Below, piece after piece: positions 53,151 to 62,294 of a DNA stretch of 64,000 nt. The translations under genes and the position numbers were made by a program. The number at the start of each line of letters is the position of its first letter. Within the stretch, counting starts at the first letter, position 1. The notes under the pieces are model-generated. The model worked only from the letters and a program-made list of their open reading frames with translations. It ran no database searches and was not told the DNA's origin. Source of the DNA: Acidimicrobiales bacterium. Its GTDB lineage: Bacteria; Actinomycetota; Acidimicrobiia; Acidimicrobiales; MedAcidi-G1. The stretch is from positions 62,001-126,000 of the forward strand of contig JAKURV010000001.1 in the NCBI GenBank assembly GCA_022452035.1. The letters run 5' to 3'.

Positions 53151-54428
53151 ATGAGCGACCACGTCCGCGACCTGCTGGTCGTCGGTGGCGGCCCGGCCGG
53201 GGCGGCCACCGCGTACTGGGCTGCCACCCACGGCCTAGACACAGTGGTCGTCGAGCGCAAGGAGTTCCCCCGCGACAAGACTTGTGGCGACGGCCTCACG
53301 CCCCGGGCCGTCCACCAGCTTGAGGAGATGGGCCTCGGGTCGAGGCTTGAGAAATACCACCGGTTCGATGGGCTCCGGGCCATCGCCCACGGCCGGACCC
53401 TGGAGATGGCATGGCCCGACCACCCCACGTACCCGGCCTACGGATACGTGGTCCGACGCTGCGACCTTGACACCTTCGTGGCCGACCACGCGGTGGGTGC
53501 CGGAGCCACCCTCCTACAGGGAACCGAAGCAGTCCGACCAATTGACCCACCATCTGGTTCGCCCGACGGAGCCATCGGCGGCGCCCTGCTGCTCGACAAG
53601 GCCAGCGGAACAGAACACCAACTGCGGGCCCGGCATGTGGTGGTGGCCGACGGGGCCAACTCCCGGTTCGGCCGGACCCTTGGCACCGAACGGGACCGGG
53701 CCTATCCCATGGGCATGGCCATCCGCGGCTACTTCGAGAGCCCCCTCCACGACGACCCGTGGATCGAGTCCTCCCTGGACGTCCGGGACCGGCATGGCAA
53801 CGCCATGCCCGGTTACGGCTGGATCTTCCCGGTGGGCAACGGGACCATCAACGTTGGAATTGGGCTGCTGTCCACCTTCCGGGACTACAAGGACATCAAC
53901 ACCAGCCACATGTTCGAGGAGTTCGCCCGGACCCTGCCCGAGCACTGGCAGATCGACCCGACCCGTCCCATCGCCCCGCCAACCGGTGGACGCCTGCCCA
54001 TGGCCGGATCGGTGGGCCCCAAGGCCGGGCCCAACTGGTTGGTGGTCGGCGACGCCGCCGGCGCAGTAAACCCGTTCAACGGGGAGGGCATCGACTACGC
54101 CTACGAGACCGGTCGCCTGGCCGCCTCGCTGATCGCCGAGGCGACGGCCAGGAACGATGACGCCCTGCTCAGCCGGTATCCCGACCTGCTGGATGAGGAG
54201 TACGGCCTCTACTTCAAGGTGGCCCGTTTGTTCTCGAAGGTCATCGGTAACCCGACCCTGGTTCGCGAGCTGACCCGTGTGGGTATGCGATCCCGTCCCC
54301 TCATGGAGTGGGCACTGCGGATCATGGCCAACCTGTTGCGTGATGAAGAGCGGGGAACCGCCGAAGCGGCCTACTCAGCCATCGCTGGCGTGGTCCGCCT
54401 CGTGCCGGATCGACTAGTCGACGCCTGA
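53151..54428 (+). CDS. FAD-dependent geranylgeranyl reductase family protein (menaquinone reductase MenJ-like)
   Basis: This 425-residue flavoprotein has the N-terminal Rossmann dinucleotide motif LLVVGGGPAGAATAYWAA and the family motif ERKEFPRDKTCGDGLTPRAV. A second FAD-contact motif is VVGDAAGAVNPFNGEGIDYA near residue 300. The family saturates isoprenoid double bonds in archaeal lipids, chlorophyll precursors or, in Mycobacterium (MenJ), the menaquinone tail. Next to the quinol-oxidising genes, modification of menaquinone is the most likely role, but the substrate is inferred. It starts at ATG 53151, 54 bp after the cytochrome gene in the same direction. Confidence 0.85.
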   Translation: MSDHVRDLLVVGGGPAGAATAYWAATHGLDTVVVERKEFPRDKTCGDGLTPRAVHQLEEMGLGSRLEKYHRFDGLRAIAHGRTLEMAWPDHPTYPAYGYVVRRCDLDTFVADHAVGAGATLLQGTEAVRPIDPPSGSPDGAIGGALLLDKASGTEHQLRARHVVVADGANSRFGRTLGTERDRAYPMGMAIRGYFESPLHDDPWIESSLDVRDRHGNAMPGYGWIFPVGNGTINVGIGLLSTFRDYKDINTSHMFEEFARTLPEHWQIDPTRPIAPPTGGRLPMAGSVGPKAGPNWLVVGDAAGAVNPFNGEGIDYAYETGRLAASLIAEATARNDDALLSRYPDLLDEEYGLYFKVARLFSKVIGNPTLVRELTRVGMRSRPLMEWALRIMANLLRDEERGTAEAAYSAIAGVVRLVPDRLVDA

Positions 54429-54474
54429 CGGGCTCTCCTGGCATGACCCCCGGTCATCGTCCAGCCGGGGGAGA

Positions 54475-56124
54475 ATGACCGCCGTGAGCCACCCCTTCGA
54501 CGATGGACTTCCCCTCGGTGGGCCGCCCCACGCCGCCTCGGCCTGGACGGAGCTCGAGGACCACGCCAAGTCGGAGTTCCCCCACCTCCGCGACCTGTTT
54601 GCCGATGACCCATCGCGTGACATCCGGATGGGCTTTGAGTGCGCCGACCTTTGGATTGACCTCTCCCACCAAAACGTGACCGACGAGACCATGGGGTTCC
54701 TCGTGGACTTGGCAACCCAGCGGCAGGTCGTCGGCACGCTGCAAAGGACCCTGATCGGCGACACGGTCAACTCGACGGAGGGTCGGCCAGCGGTCCACGG
54801 TGCTATGCGGAGCCCACAGGCTGTAGCCCAGGGACTCGCCGAGGTTGAGACCGGCCGGGCCACCTTTGACCGGATGGCCGCACTCGCCTCGGAGATCCGC
54901 GACGGCGAGGCTCGGGGAGCTACAGGAAGGACGGTGGAAGCGGTGGTCCACCTCGGGATCGGTGGGAGCCACCTGGGTCCGGCACTGGCCGTCGACGCCC
55001 TCCGTCACCTCACTCATCCCGGAGTGGAGGTCCGATTCTCATCGGGCATCGACCCCGACGACCTGAACGAAGCGCTGACCGGTCTGGATCCGGAGACGAC
55101 CCTCGTCGTGGCCTGCTCGAAATCGTTCACCACCCTTGAGACCCTCACCGCTCTGGACGCTGCCATGGCGTGGTTGTCCAACGGGATCGGGGAGGCAGCT
55201 ATCGACCACGTGATCGGTGTGACGGCGGAACCCGAACGGGCCCGCTCTCTCGGACTCCCGGAGGAACGGATCCTTGAGGTCCCCCTCGGTGTCGGAGGAC
55301 GGTTCTCGCTGGGCTCGGCGGTCGGCTTTCCGGTCATGGTCGCCATCGGACCGGAGGCCTTCCATGAGGTACTCGAGGGGATGCACGTCATCGATGTCCT
55401 CTCGGCCGCCGAACCGCCGGAAGAAAACGCCGCCGTCCAGCTAGCCCTCGTCGATGTCTGGAACCGGTGCTTCCTCAGGCGCGGATCGCTGGCCATCGTC
55501 CCCTACGCCCACCGCCTGAGACTCTTCCCCGCCCATGTCCAGCAGGTCTCGATGGAAAGCCTCGGCAAGAGCGTCTGCCAGAACAGCGACGACCCGGAGA
55601 CTGCCACCGGGCCGGTGGTCTGGGGCGCTCCGGGAACTGACGCCCAGCACGCCTTCTTCCAACTCCTCCACCAGGGAACCGACGTGGTCCCGGTCGACTT
55701 GATCGCCGTCGCCCGTCCGTTGACCGACGACGACCGGTCGGTTCACGGCCAGGACCTGCTGGTGGCAAACCTCATGGCCCAGGCCGACGCCTTGGCCTTT
55801 GGTCGGACGCCCGACGAGGTCAGGGCCGAAGGAGTGCCCGAGGACTTGGTCGCCCACCAGATGTTTCCGGGGAACCGTCCATCGACGACGATCCTCATGC
55901 CCGAACTTTCGCCGTCTACCCTCGGCCAACTGATCGCCCTCTACGAGAACCGTACGATCGCCATGGCCGCCCTGCTCGGCCTTAACTCGTTCGACCAGTG
56001 GGGGGTCGAACTCGGCAAGGAACTGGCCACCCGCATAGGCGATCGCCTAACCAACCGGGACGGCACCCAGGACCCGTCTGCGACGGAGTTTCTGAGGCGC
56101 TACCGCTCCCTGCGTGAGGGCTGA
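54475..56124 (+). CDS. pgi: Glucose-6-phosphate isomerase
   Basis: The 549-residue protein matches the bacterial Pgi fold. Recognised segments are VVHLGIGGSHLGPALAVDAL (sugar-phosphate loop), VVACSKSFTTLETLTALDAA, GVGGRFSLGSAVGFPVMVAIG and FDQWGVELGKELATRI near the C-terminus. It interconverts glucose-6-phosphate and fructose-6-phosphate. The start is ATG 54475 right behind GGGGGAGA, or GTG 54484 with better spacing. It lies 46 bp after the flavoprotein gene and is convergent with hemL. Confidence 0.94.
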   Translation: MTAVSHPFDDGLPLGGPPHAASAWTELEDHAKSEFPHLRDLFADDPSRDIRMGFECADLWIDLSHQNVTDETMGFLVDLATQRQVVGTLQRTLIGDTVNSTEGRPAVHGAMRSPQAVAQGLAEVETGRATFDRMAALASEIRDGEARGATGRTVEAVVHLGIGGSHLGPALAVDALRHLTHPGVEVRFSSGIDPDDLNEALTGLDPETTLVVACSKSFTTLETLTALDAAMAWLSNGIGEAAIDHVIGVTAEPERARSLGLPEERILEVPLGVGGRFSLGSAVGFPVMVAIGPEAFHEVLEGMHVIDVLSAAEPPEENAAVQLALVDVWNRCFLRRGSLAIVPYAHRLRLFPAHVQQVSMESLGKSVCQNSDDPETATGPVVWGAPGTDAQHAFFQLLHQGTDVVPVDLIAVARPLTDDDRSVHGQDLLVANLMAQADALAFGRTPDEVRAEGVPEDLVAHQMFPGNRPSTTILMPELSPSTLGQLIALYENRTIAMAALLGLNSFDQWGVELGKELATRIGDRLTNRDGTQDPSATEFLRRYRSLREG

Positions 56125-56134
56125 CCCGAGGCGG

Positions 56135-57406
56135 TCAAGACAGGTCGGCGACTACCGCCTCGGCAGCTGCCCCCGCCACCTCCGCCGTCTCGTCCACCAC
56201 GGCATCAGAGTGGGCGAGGCTGGGAAACATCGCCTCATAGGCCCCGGGAGCTAGGGCCACGCCCCTTTCCAGGAGGGAGTGAAACACCATCGGGTAGAGG
56301 CCGTTCTCGGCCAGAGCCTTCGCCTCGTCGAAATCGGACGGCGCCACGTCGCCGAAGTAGATGCCGAGCAGGGAACCCACCCGCGGGAGTACTGAGGCCA
56401 ACCCAGCGGTGGTGAACGCGTCAGCCAGCCCGGCGGCCAACCGGGCTGTGGTCGCGGCCAGTCGATCGAAGGCTCCGTCGTCGAGGAGTTCCAGCGTGGT
56501 CCTCCCTGCCGCCATAGCCAACGGATTCCCAGACAGGGTGCCTCCCTGGTACACGCCTCCCAGCGGCGCGAGGTGCTCCATCACGTCCCACCGGCCTCCG
56601 AAGGCTCCGACCGGGAGGCCCCCGCCGATGACCTTGCCGAAGCACCACAAGTCGGGGGTGACACCGAATCGCTCGGCCGCCCCTCCCCGAGCCAGGCGGA
56701 ACCCGGTAATGACCTCGTCGAAGACGAGCAGGGCCCCGGCCTCGTCGCAAGCCGACCGCAGACCTTCAAGGAACCCGGGAGCCGGCGCGATAAGGCCCAT
56801 GTTGGCGGCCACCGGCTCGACAATGACCGCGGCCACCGTGTCGTCCACATCGGGCAACACGTTGTAGGGAGCGACGATGGTGTCGGCCACCGCGCCGGCA
56901 GTGACCCCGTCGCACCCGGTCAGGCCCTGGTTAGCCACGCCGCTGCCTCCGGCTGCCAGTAGGGCGTCGCCGTGGCCGTGGTAACAACCGGCAAACTTCA
57001 CGATGCCCGACCGGCCAGTGGCGCCCCGGGCTAGGCGGATGGCCGACATGGTGGCCTCGGTACCCGACGAGACAAACCGGACCGACTCCAGTCCGTCGAT
57101 GCGGTCCACCACCATCTCGGCCAAGACCACTTCGGCTTCGGTGGGGGCACCGTAGGAGGTCCCGTTGGAGGCAGCACGGGCGATCGACTCAAGGACTGCC
57201 GGGTGGGCGTGGCCCAGGATGCCCGGGCCGTACGACTGCACGTAGTCGATGTAGCGCTTCCCGTCGGCGTCCCACACGTACGGGCCGTCGGCCCGCTCCA
57301 CAAAGTACGGGGTGCCACCCACCGAACCGAAGGCCCTGACCGGCGAGTTGACGCCTCCCGGGATGACCCGGACGGCACGTTCGAAGAGGAGCCGGTTGGC
57401 GTCCAT
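56135..57406 (-). CDS. hemL: Glutamate-1-semialdehyde 2,1-aminomutase
   Basis: HemL (423 residues) makes 5-aminolevulinate from glutamate-1-semialdehyde. Features are the start MDANRLLFERAVRVIPGGVNSPVRAF, the PLP-contact DEVITGFRLARGG and the PLP lysine in WCFGKVIGGGLPVGAFGG (near residue 258). The ATG at 57404-57406 is preferred over the TTG one codon earlier. It is the last gene of the rex-hem run, 7 bp after hemB. Confidence 0.96.
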   Translation of the reverse strand: MDANRLLFERAVRVIPGGVNSPVRAFGSVGGTPYFVERADGPYVWDADGKRYIDYVQSYGPGILGHAHPAVLESIARAASNGTSYGAPTEAEVVLAEMVVDRIDGLESVRFVSSGTEATMSAIRLARGATGRSGIVKFAGCYHGHGDALLAAGGSGVANQGLTGCDGVTAGAVADTIVAPYNVLPDVDDTVAAVIVEPVAANMGLIAPAPGFLEGLRSACDEAGALLVFDEVITGFRLARGGAAERFGVTPDLWCFGKVIGGGLPVGAFGGRWDVMEHLAPLGGVYQGGTLSGNPLAMAAGRTTLELLDDGAFDRLAATTARLAAGLADAFTTAGLASVLPRVGSLLGIYFGDVAPSDFDEAKALAENGLYPMVFHSLLERGVALAPGAYEAMFPSLAHSDAVVDETAEVAGAAAEAVVADLS

Positions 57407-57413
57407 CAAGGGT

Positions 57414-58397
57414 TCAGCCCTGCAGGATCTCGGCGGCCCGGCCAGCCAGGTAGGTCAGAATGAAGTCGGCCCCCGCCCGGCGGATGGCCAGGAGGTGCTC
57501 CATGCCCACCGCGTCGCCATCCAACCAGCCGTTGGCGGCCGCCGCGGCCACCATGGCGTACTCGCCGCTCACGTGGTAAGCGGCCAACGGCACGTCGACC
57601 GAAGCCCGGACGTCGGTGATGACGTCCAGGTAGGCCAGTGCCGGCTTCACCATGACCATGTCGGCGCCTTCCTCCAGGTCGGCACCCACCTCGACCATGG
57701 CCTCCCGGGCGTTGGGCGGGTCCTGCTGGTAGCCACGTCGGTCCTCTCCCCCGACGATCTCGACGTCGACGGCGTCTCGGAACGGTCCGTAGAGGGCCGA
57801 GGCGTACTTGGCGGCGTAGGCCAGGATCGCCGTCTGGTGGTGGCCGGCGTCGTCCAGGGCGGTCCGGATGGCCCCGACCTGGCCATCCATCATCCCGGAC
57901 GGGGCAGTCACGTCGACCCCGGCGTCGGCCTGGGCCACCGCGGCCCGTGCGTAGAGCTCGAGCGTGGCGTCGTTGTCCACCGAACCATGGCCGTCCAGGA
58001 CCCCGCAGTGGCCGTGGTCGGTGTACTCGTCGACGCACAGATCAGCTAGGAGAACCATGTCGTCGCCAAGGTCGTCTCGAAGGTCCCGGAGGGCGACCTG
58101 GACGATCCCGTCGGGGTTCCAGGCCTCGGAGCCCACGGCGTCCTTTCGCTCGGGGATCCCGAAGAGGATGACGCCCGGGACGCCGAGGTCGTGCAGGGCG
58201 GATACCTCAGCCCGCAGGCTGGCCCGGGTGTGCTGAAACACCCCGGGCAGCGAAGCCACCGGCTGGGGCTCGTTGATGCCCTCCCGGACGAACAGGGGGG
58301 CCACAAGGTCATCGACTGAGAGGCGGGTCTCGGCCACTAGGCGGCGGAGGGCAGCGGTTCGGCGCAGGCGACGGGGGCGCGAGACGGGGAAGGTCAC
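57414..58397 (-). CDS. hemB: Delta-aminolevulinic acid dehydratase (porphobilinogen synthase)
   Basis: HemB (327 residues) condenses two 5-aminolevulinates to porphobilinogen. The metal-site segment reads ADLCVDEYTDHGHCGVLDGHG (C121, D123, C131). It keeps two of the three zinc-type Cys and has Asp in the other position. Schiff-base lysines lie in LAYAAKYASALYGPF and MVMVKPALAYLDVI. It starts at ATG 58395-58397, 18 bp after hemD. Confidence 0.96.
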   Translation of the reverse strand: MTFPVSRPRRLRRTAALRRLVAETRLSVDDLVAPLFVREGINEPQPVASLPGVFQHTRASLRAEVSALHDLGVPGVILFGIPERKDAVGSEAWNPDGIVQVALRDLRDDLGDDMVLLADLCVDEYTDHGHCGVLDGHGSVDNDATLELYARAAVAQADAGVDVTAPSGMMDGQVGAIRTALDDAGHHQTAILAYAAKYASALYGPFRDAVDVEIVGGEDRRGYQQDPPNAREAMVEVGADLEEGADMVMVKPALAYLDVITDVRASVDVPLAAYHVSGEYAMVAAAAANGWLDGDAVGMEHLLAIRRAGADFILTYLAGRAAEILQG

Positions 58398-58415
58398 CCC
58401 CCGAGCCTACGGACG

Positions 58416-59156
58416 TCAGCCCGGAGGCGACGAGGCAGCAGCCCAGGCCAGCACGGAGTCCACCAGCCCGGCCACCGAGTGGGGTTCGGCCTCGACGACC
58501 GTGAACCCAAGCTGCCGTGCGACGGCGGCGCTGATCGGGCCGATGCAGGCCGCGGTAGCAGGCGTCGGGCCGCCGGCAAGATCGTGGTACCTGCGGACGG
58601 TCGACTGGGCGGTGAAGGTGACCAGGTCGGCTGACCGGGCCTGTTCGCGTATCTCCGGGTCCACATCCGGGACCACGTTCCGATAGGCGACCACGACGTC
58701 GACCTCCCATCCAGCGTCCCGGAGCCCGTCGGGCAGGACGTGGCGGGCCGTCTCGGCCCGAGCCAACAGGACGCGTCCGGTTCCGTCGGATGGGGGGAAG
58801 GCTTCCAGCAGACCCTCGGCCACCGCCCGGTCGGGGATCAGGTCGACCGGGTGTCCGGCCTCCAACAGCGGTTGGGCAGTCTTGGGTCCGATGGCGGCCA
58901 GGCGGGCCATGGTCGGCCTGGCCAACCCGTCGGCCACTCTCCGGGCCCCGTTGGGTGAGGTCACGACGATCCAGTCGTAGCGATCGGCCCGGGCCAGGGC
59001 GGCTGATAGGGCCTCCCCACCGTCCGCCGACTCCTCGATGGAAACCACCGGCAACTCGACCACCTTGGCCCCGTGGTCAGCCAGCGCTGTCGACAGGCTG
59101 CCTGCCTGGTCGGTGGCCCGGGTCACGACCACCGTGCGACCGATTAGCTGACTCAT
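58416..59156 (-). CDS. hemD: Uroporphyrinogen-III synthase
   Basis: HemD (246 residues) cyclises hydroxymethylbilane with inversion of ring D. The family is poorly conserved, but RTVVVTRATDQAGSLSTAL at the start, DWIVVTSPNGARRVADGL and VTFTAQSTVRRYHDL, AACIGPISAAVARQLG are characteristic. Position between hemC and hemB supports the call. ATG 59154-59156 overlaps the hemC stop (ATGA). It is a stand-alone HemD without a fused methyltransferase. Confidence 0.92.
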   Translation of the reverse strand: MSQLIGRTVVVTRATDQAGSLSTALADHGAKVVELPVVSIEESADGGEALSAALARADRYDWIVVTSPNGARRVADGLARPTMARLAAIGPKTAQPLLEAGHPVDLIPDRAVAEGLLEAFPPSDGTGRVLLARAETARHVLPDGLRDAGWEVDVVVAYRNVVPDVDPEIREQARSADLVTFTAQSTVRRYHDLAGGPTPATAACIGPISAAVARQLGFTVVEAEPHSVAGLVDSVLAWAAASSPPG

Positions 59157-60046
59157 CCGGCCTCCATCAGCCGGATGCCGCCGCGATCGTCGAGAAGGTG
59201 ACGGGCTACAGCTCGGCCCAACCTCTCTCCATCGACTGACTGGCGTTGCTCGCGAATCAGCACCGAACCATCGGAGGAGGAGAGGGCACCGATGAGCACC
59301 ACCTCGTCACCGTCCAGTACGGCGTGGGCGGCGATCGGGAGGTCACAGCCTGCGCCCAACTCGGCCAGGAAGGCCCGCTCGGCGTCCACGGCCCGGCGGG
59401 CCACCGGGTCCTCCACGGCCTTTAGGACCTCGCCTACGTCGACGTCACCGGAGCGGCATTCGACGGCCAGCGCCCCTTGGGCTACCTGGGGTAGCAGGAC
59501 CGTCGGGTCGAGGCGATCGACGATGTCGGGCACCAGTCCCAGCCGGTCCAGGGCGGCGGCGGCCACCACTACGGCGTCAAACCCCTCCGCCTTGGACAGC
59601 CGTGTCTCAATGTTGCCCCGCAGCCCCGAGAAGGCCAGATCGGGGCGTAGGTGGGACAGGTGGGCCCGACGCCGGATGGACCCGGTGGCCACCGTGGCCC
59701 CTGGTCCCAGGTCGGCCCACCGGCAACCCACTAGGGCGTCGCGGGCGTCGGCCCGCTCGGGCACGGCGGCCAGCACCAGGCCGTCGGGCGTGGCGGCTGG
59801 CAGGTCCTTGGCCGAGTGGACAGCTACATCGGCCCGTCCGTCGAGCACCGCGGCCTGGACCTCCTTCACAAAGACCCCCTGTCCCCCCATCTCATCTAAC
59901 GGGGTGACCTGGTCGCGGTCTCCGGCGGTCTCCACGACTACCGGTTCGAGAGTGACGTCGGGGAGGACGGTGGCCAGCAGCTCGGCCAGCCGGTCGACCT
60001 GCCAACGGGCCAACGCGCTTCCCCGGGTGGCTGCCCGGATGCGCAC
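59153..60046 (-). CDS. hemC: Porphobilinogen deaminase (hydroxymethylbilane synthase)
   Basis: HemC (297 residues) polymerises four porphobilinogens. It has RAATRGSALARWQVDRLAE at the start, the catalytic Asp segment VHSAKDLPAATPDGLVLAAV, SIRRRAHLSHLRPDL, and the Cys that carries the dipyrromethane cofactor in LAELGAGCDLPIAAHAV. It starts at GTG 60044-60046, 16 bp after hemA. Confidence 0.96.
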   Translation of the reverse strand: MRIRAATRGSALARWQVDRLAELLATVLPDVTLEPVVVETAGDRDQVTPLDEMGGQGVFVKEVQAAVLDGRADVAVHSAKDLPAATPDGLVLAAVPERADARDALVGCRWADLGPGATVATGSIRRRAHLSHLRPDLAFSGLRGNIETRLSKAEGFDAVVVAAAALDRLGLVPDIVDRLDPTVLLPQVAQGALAVECRSGDVDVGEVLKAVEDPVARRAVDAERAFLAELGAGCDLPIAAHAVLDGDEVVLIGALSSSDGSVLIREQRQSVDGERLGRAVARHLLDDRGGIRLMEAG

Positions 60047-60062
60047 GGCGCCCGCCTCTGTC

Positions 60063-61322
60063 CTAGAGGTCGAAGAGGTCGCGTAGGGCCTCGGCCAACC
60101 GTTCGCCGCGGGCTGAGCCGGCGGCGTCCTTCATCCGGACCGTCGGCTCGTGCAAGAGCTTGCCCACGATCCCGGCAGCCAGTGCCTCCACGGCCTCCTT
60201 CTGGCGGGGATCCAGATCACCCAGCCGAGCGGCCAGGCGCTCCAGTTCGCCAGCCCGTACCTCCTCGCCACGGTTCCGGAGGCTGGACACCAGAGGGGCC
60301 ACCGACCGGGCCGTTGACTCGTCGACGTAGCGGTCCAACTCGGCGTCCACGATGGCCTGTACGGCGGTGATCTCGCGCTGGCGTTCTCGGATGCCAGCCT
60401 CGGCGAAGGCTCGCAGGTCGTCCATATCCAGGAGCGTCACGCCGTCGATCTCGCCGGCCGTCGGGTCCACGTCGCGGGGCACCGCGATGTCCACGACGAG
60501 GAGATTCCGTCCGTCGCGCCGACCGACCACGGTAGCCAGGTCTCCGTGCTCCAGGATTACGGCCGACGCTCCGGTGGAGGTCAGGAGCACGTCCACCGTG
60601 GCCAGGTGCCGGGGGAGATCATCTAGGCGGACCGGTGTCCCACCAAGGCGTTCGGCCACGTCGACGGCCCGCTCCCAGGTGCGATTGGCGACCAGGATCC
60701 CGGCCACACCACCGCTGTGAAGGGCACGGGCCAAGCCCTCACCCATCTCACCGGCCCCCACCACCAGTACCTGGCGGCCTTCCAGGCCTCCGAGACGCTC
60801 GGTGGCCATGGCCACTGCGGCCTGGGAGACCGACGTGATGTTCCGGGAGATTGCAGTATCGGTCCGGACCCGCTTCCCCACCTCGAGGGCGTGGCGAAAC
60901 AGTGGGTTCAGGACCGGGCCGACCGAGTCCTCGGTAGCCGCCGTTTCCCACGCGCTGCGTACCTGCCCAAGAATCTCGTGCTCGCCCAGCACGGCCGAGT
61001 CCAGGCCGGAAGCCACTGAGAACAAGTGGCGAGCCGCGTCGGCGTCGTAGAGGCCGGTCAGATAGTCGGAGAACTCCTCGGGCGCTACGTGGGAGGACTC
61101 GGCGAAGAAGTCTCGGATGTCCTGATAGGCGCCGTGGAACTTCTCGGCGAAGGCGTAGACCTCAATCCGGTTGCAGGTCGACAGGACGACGGCCTCGGTG
61201 ACGTGCTCGCGCGAGCCCAGGTCGGCCAGCGCCTTGGGCAGGCGGGATGCCGGGACCGTCATCCGCTCCAGTAGGTCGAGCGGCACGGTGCGGTGGTTCA
61301 GACCAACTACGACGACCGACAA
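60063..61322 (-). CDS. hemA: Glutamyl-tRNA reductase
   Basis: HemA (419 residues) reduces glutamyl-tRNA to glutamate-1-semialdehyde, the committed step of C5 haem synthesis. VVVVGLNHRTVPLDLLER opens the protein. The catalytic Cys is in AVVLSTCNRIEVYAF, and the NADPH-binding domain has QVLVVGAGEMGEGLARAL. The start is TTG 61320-61322 with AGGAG 9 nt upstream. The 173-bp gap from rex holds a 9-bp hairpin (arms 61434-61442 and 61448-61456, one G-T pair) of unknown role. Confidence 0.95.
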   Translation of the reverse strand: MSVVVVGLNHRTVPLDLLERMTVPASRLPKALADLGSREHVTEAVVLSTCNRIEVYAFAEKFHGAYQDIRDFFAESSHVAPEEFSDYLTGLYDADAARHLFSVASGLDSAVLGEHEILGQVRSAWETAATEDSVGPVLNPLFRHALEVGKRVRTDTAISRNITSVSQAAVAMATERLGGLEGRQVLVVGAGEMGEGLARALHSGGVAGILVANRTWERAVDVAERLGGTPVRLDDLPRHLATVDVLLTSTGASAVILEHGDLATVVGRRDGRNLLVVDIAVPRDVDPTAGEIDGVTLLDMDDLRAFAEAGIRERQREITAVQAIVDAELDRYVDESTARSVAPLVSSLRNRGEEVRAGELERLAARLGDLDPRQKEAVEALAAGIVGKLLHEPTVRMKDAAGSARGERLAEALRDLFDL

Positions 61323-61495
61323 GGACCGGGACTCCTGGTTCGGAGGTGGTTCGACCCGGGGGTCGGACTACCGATGGCGGGGTGGGGGAACGGTACGTGG
61401 TCGTGCCGTTCAGGGGGGCCAGCATTCCCCATCGCGGGGTTGCTTTCCAACCCTGCGGCACGGCGGGTACAACGCGGGTCTGACATAACAGCCGC

Positions 61496-62179
61496 CTATC
61501 CGGCAACCCGACCCATGATGGGGTCGTCGTCCGAACGGCGGTGTTGGTGATAACCGAGGATCTGGAGCTCGGTGGCCAAGTCGACCTGGCGAAGGCCGAC
61601 GTGGCCGGGCACGACGACGACGGCCGGCGCGAAGTTGAGGATGGATCGGATCCCGGCGGCTACTAAGCGGTTGGCGGCCTCTTGGGCGGCATGGGCCGGA
61701 GTGGCCACGATGCCCACAGTGCTCCCAGTCTCAGTTACCAGGGTCCCGAGGTCGTCCACCGAACGTACGACCTTGCCGGCGATTCGTCGGCCGACCACTG
61801 CCGGGTCGGCGTCGACCAAGCCAGCCACCGGGAACCCGCCGGCCACGAAGCCGTCGTAGCTGCTGAGGGCCCGTCCTAGGTTGCCGACGCCCACGATGAT
61901 CACCGGGTTGGGTTCGTCGCCTCCCAGGACCAGGGAAATCTCGGTGATCAGGTGGTCAACGTCGTAGCCCACCCCGCGGGTCCCGTGGGCGTGGAGGTAG
62001 GACAGGTCTTTGCGGACATTGGCCGCGTTCACCCCGGCCAAATCGGCCAGTTCCACCGACGACACCGTCTCCACCCCCGCCTCGGCCCGGTCGACCAGGC
62101 CCCGGAGATAGAGGGGCAGGCGGGCAACGGTGGCCCCGGGAATGGGCTCGCTCGGTTCCGATTCTGCGACTGCCGTCAT
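61496..62179 (-). CDS. rex: Redox-sensing transcriptional repressor Rex
   Basis: Rex (227 residues) senses NADH/NAD+ and represses respiratory genes when NADH is low relative to NAD+. The N-terminal winged helix is visible (VARLPLYLRGLVDRAEAGVE, ELADLAGVNAANVRKDLSYL). The Rossmann domain has VIIVGVGNLGRALSSYDGF and the C-terminal swapping helix follows. It starts at ATG 62177-62179. A matching operator lies 19 bp upstream, so autoregulation is likely. In Streptomyces rex is likewise linked to hemACD. Confidence 0.96.
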   Translation of the reverse strand: MTAVAESEPSEPIPGATVARLPLYLRGLVDRAEAGVETVSSVELADLAGVNAANVRKDLSYLHAHGTRGVGYDVDHLITEISLVLGGDEPNPVIIVGVGNLGRALSSYDGFVAGGFPVAGLVDADPAVVGRRIAGKVVRSVDDLGTLVTETGSTVGIVATPAHAAQEAANRLVAAGIRSILNFAPAVVVVPGHVGLRQVDLATELQILGYHQHRRSDDDPIMGRVAG

Positions 62180-62197
62180 GACCGGGAATCTAGACGC

Positions 62198-62215
62198 TTG
62201 TGCACCATTTCACAT
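62198..62215 (-). promoter_or_regulatory. Rex operator in front of rex
   Basis: The plus strand reads TTGTGCACCATTTCACAT, an 18-bp imperfect palindrome that differs at few positions from the Rex operator consensus. It lies 19 bp upstream of the rex ATG and between rex and the divergent 7-TM gene, so it could control both. The same core occurs at 52003-52021. Confidence 0.78.
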
Positions 62216-62294
62216 GACATGGCCGACAATCGTGCCTTACCCGCAGCGGCCGGCACGGACCTCGGGTGCCGGTGGTTCCAGATCCGCCAATACC

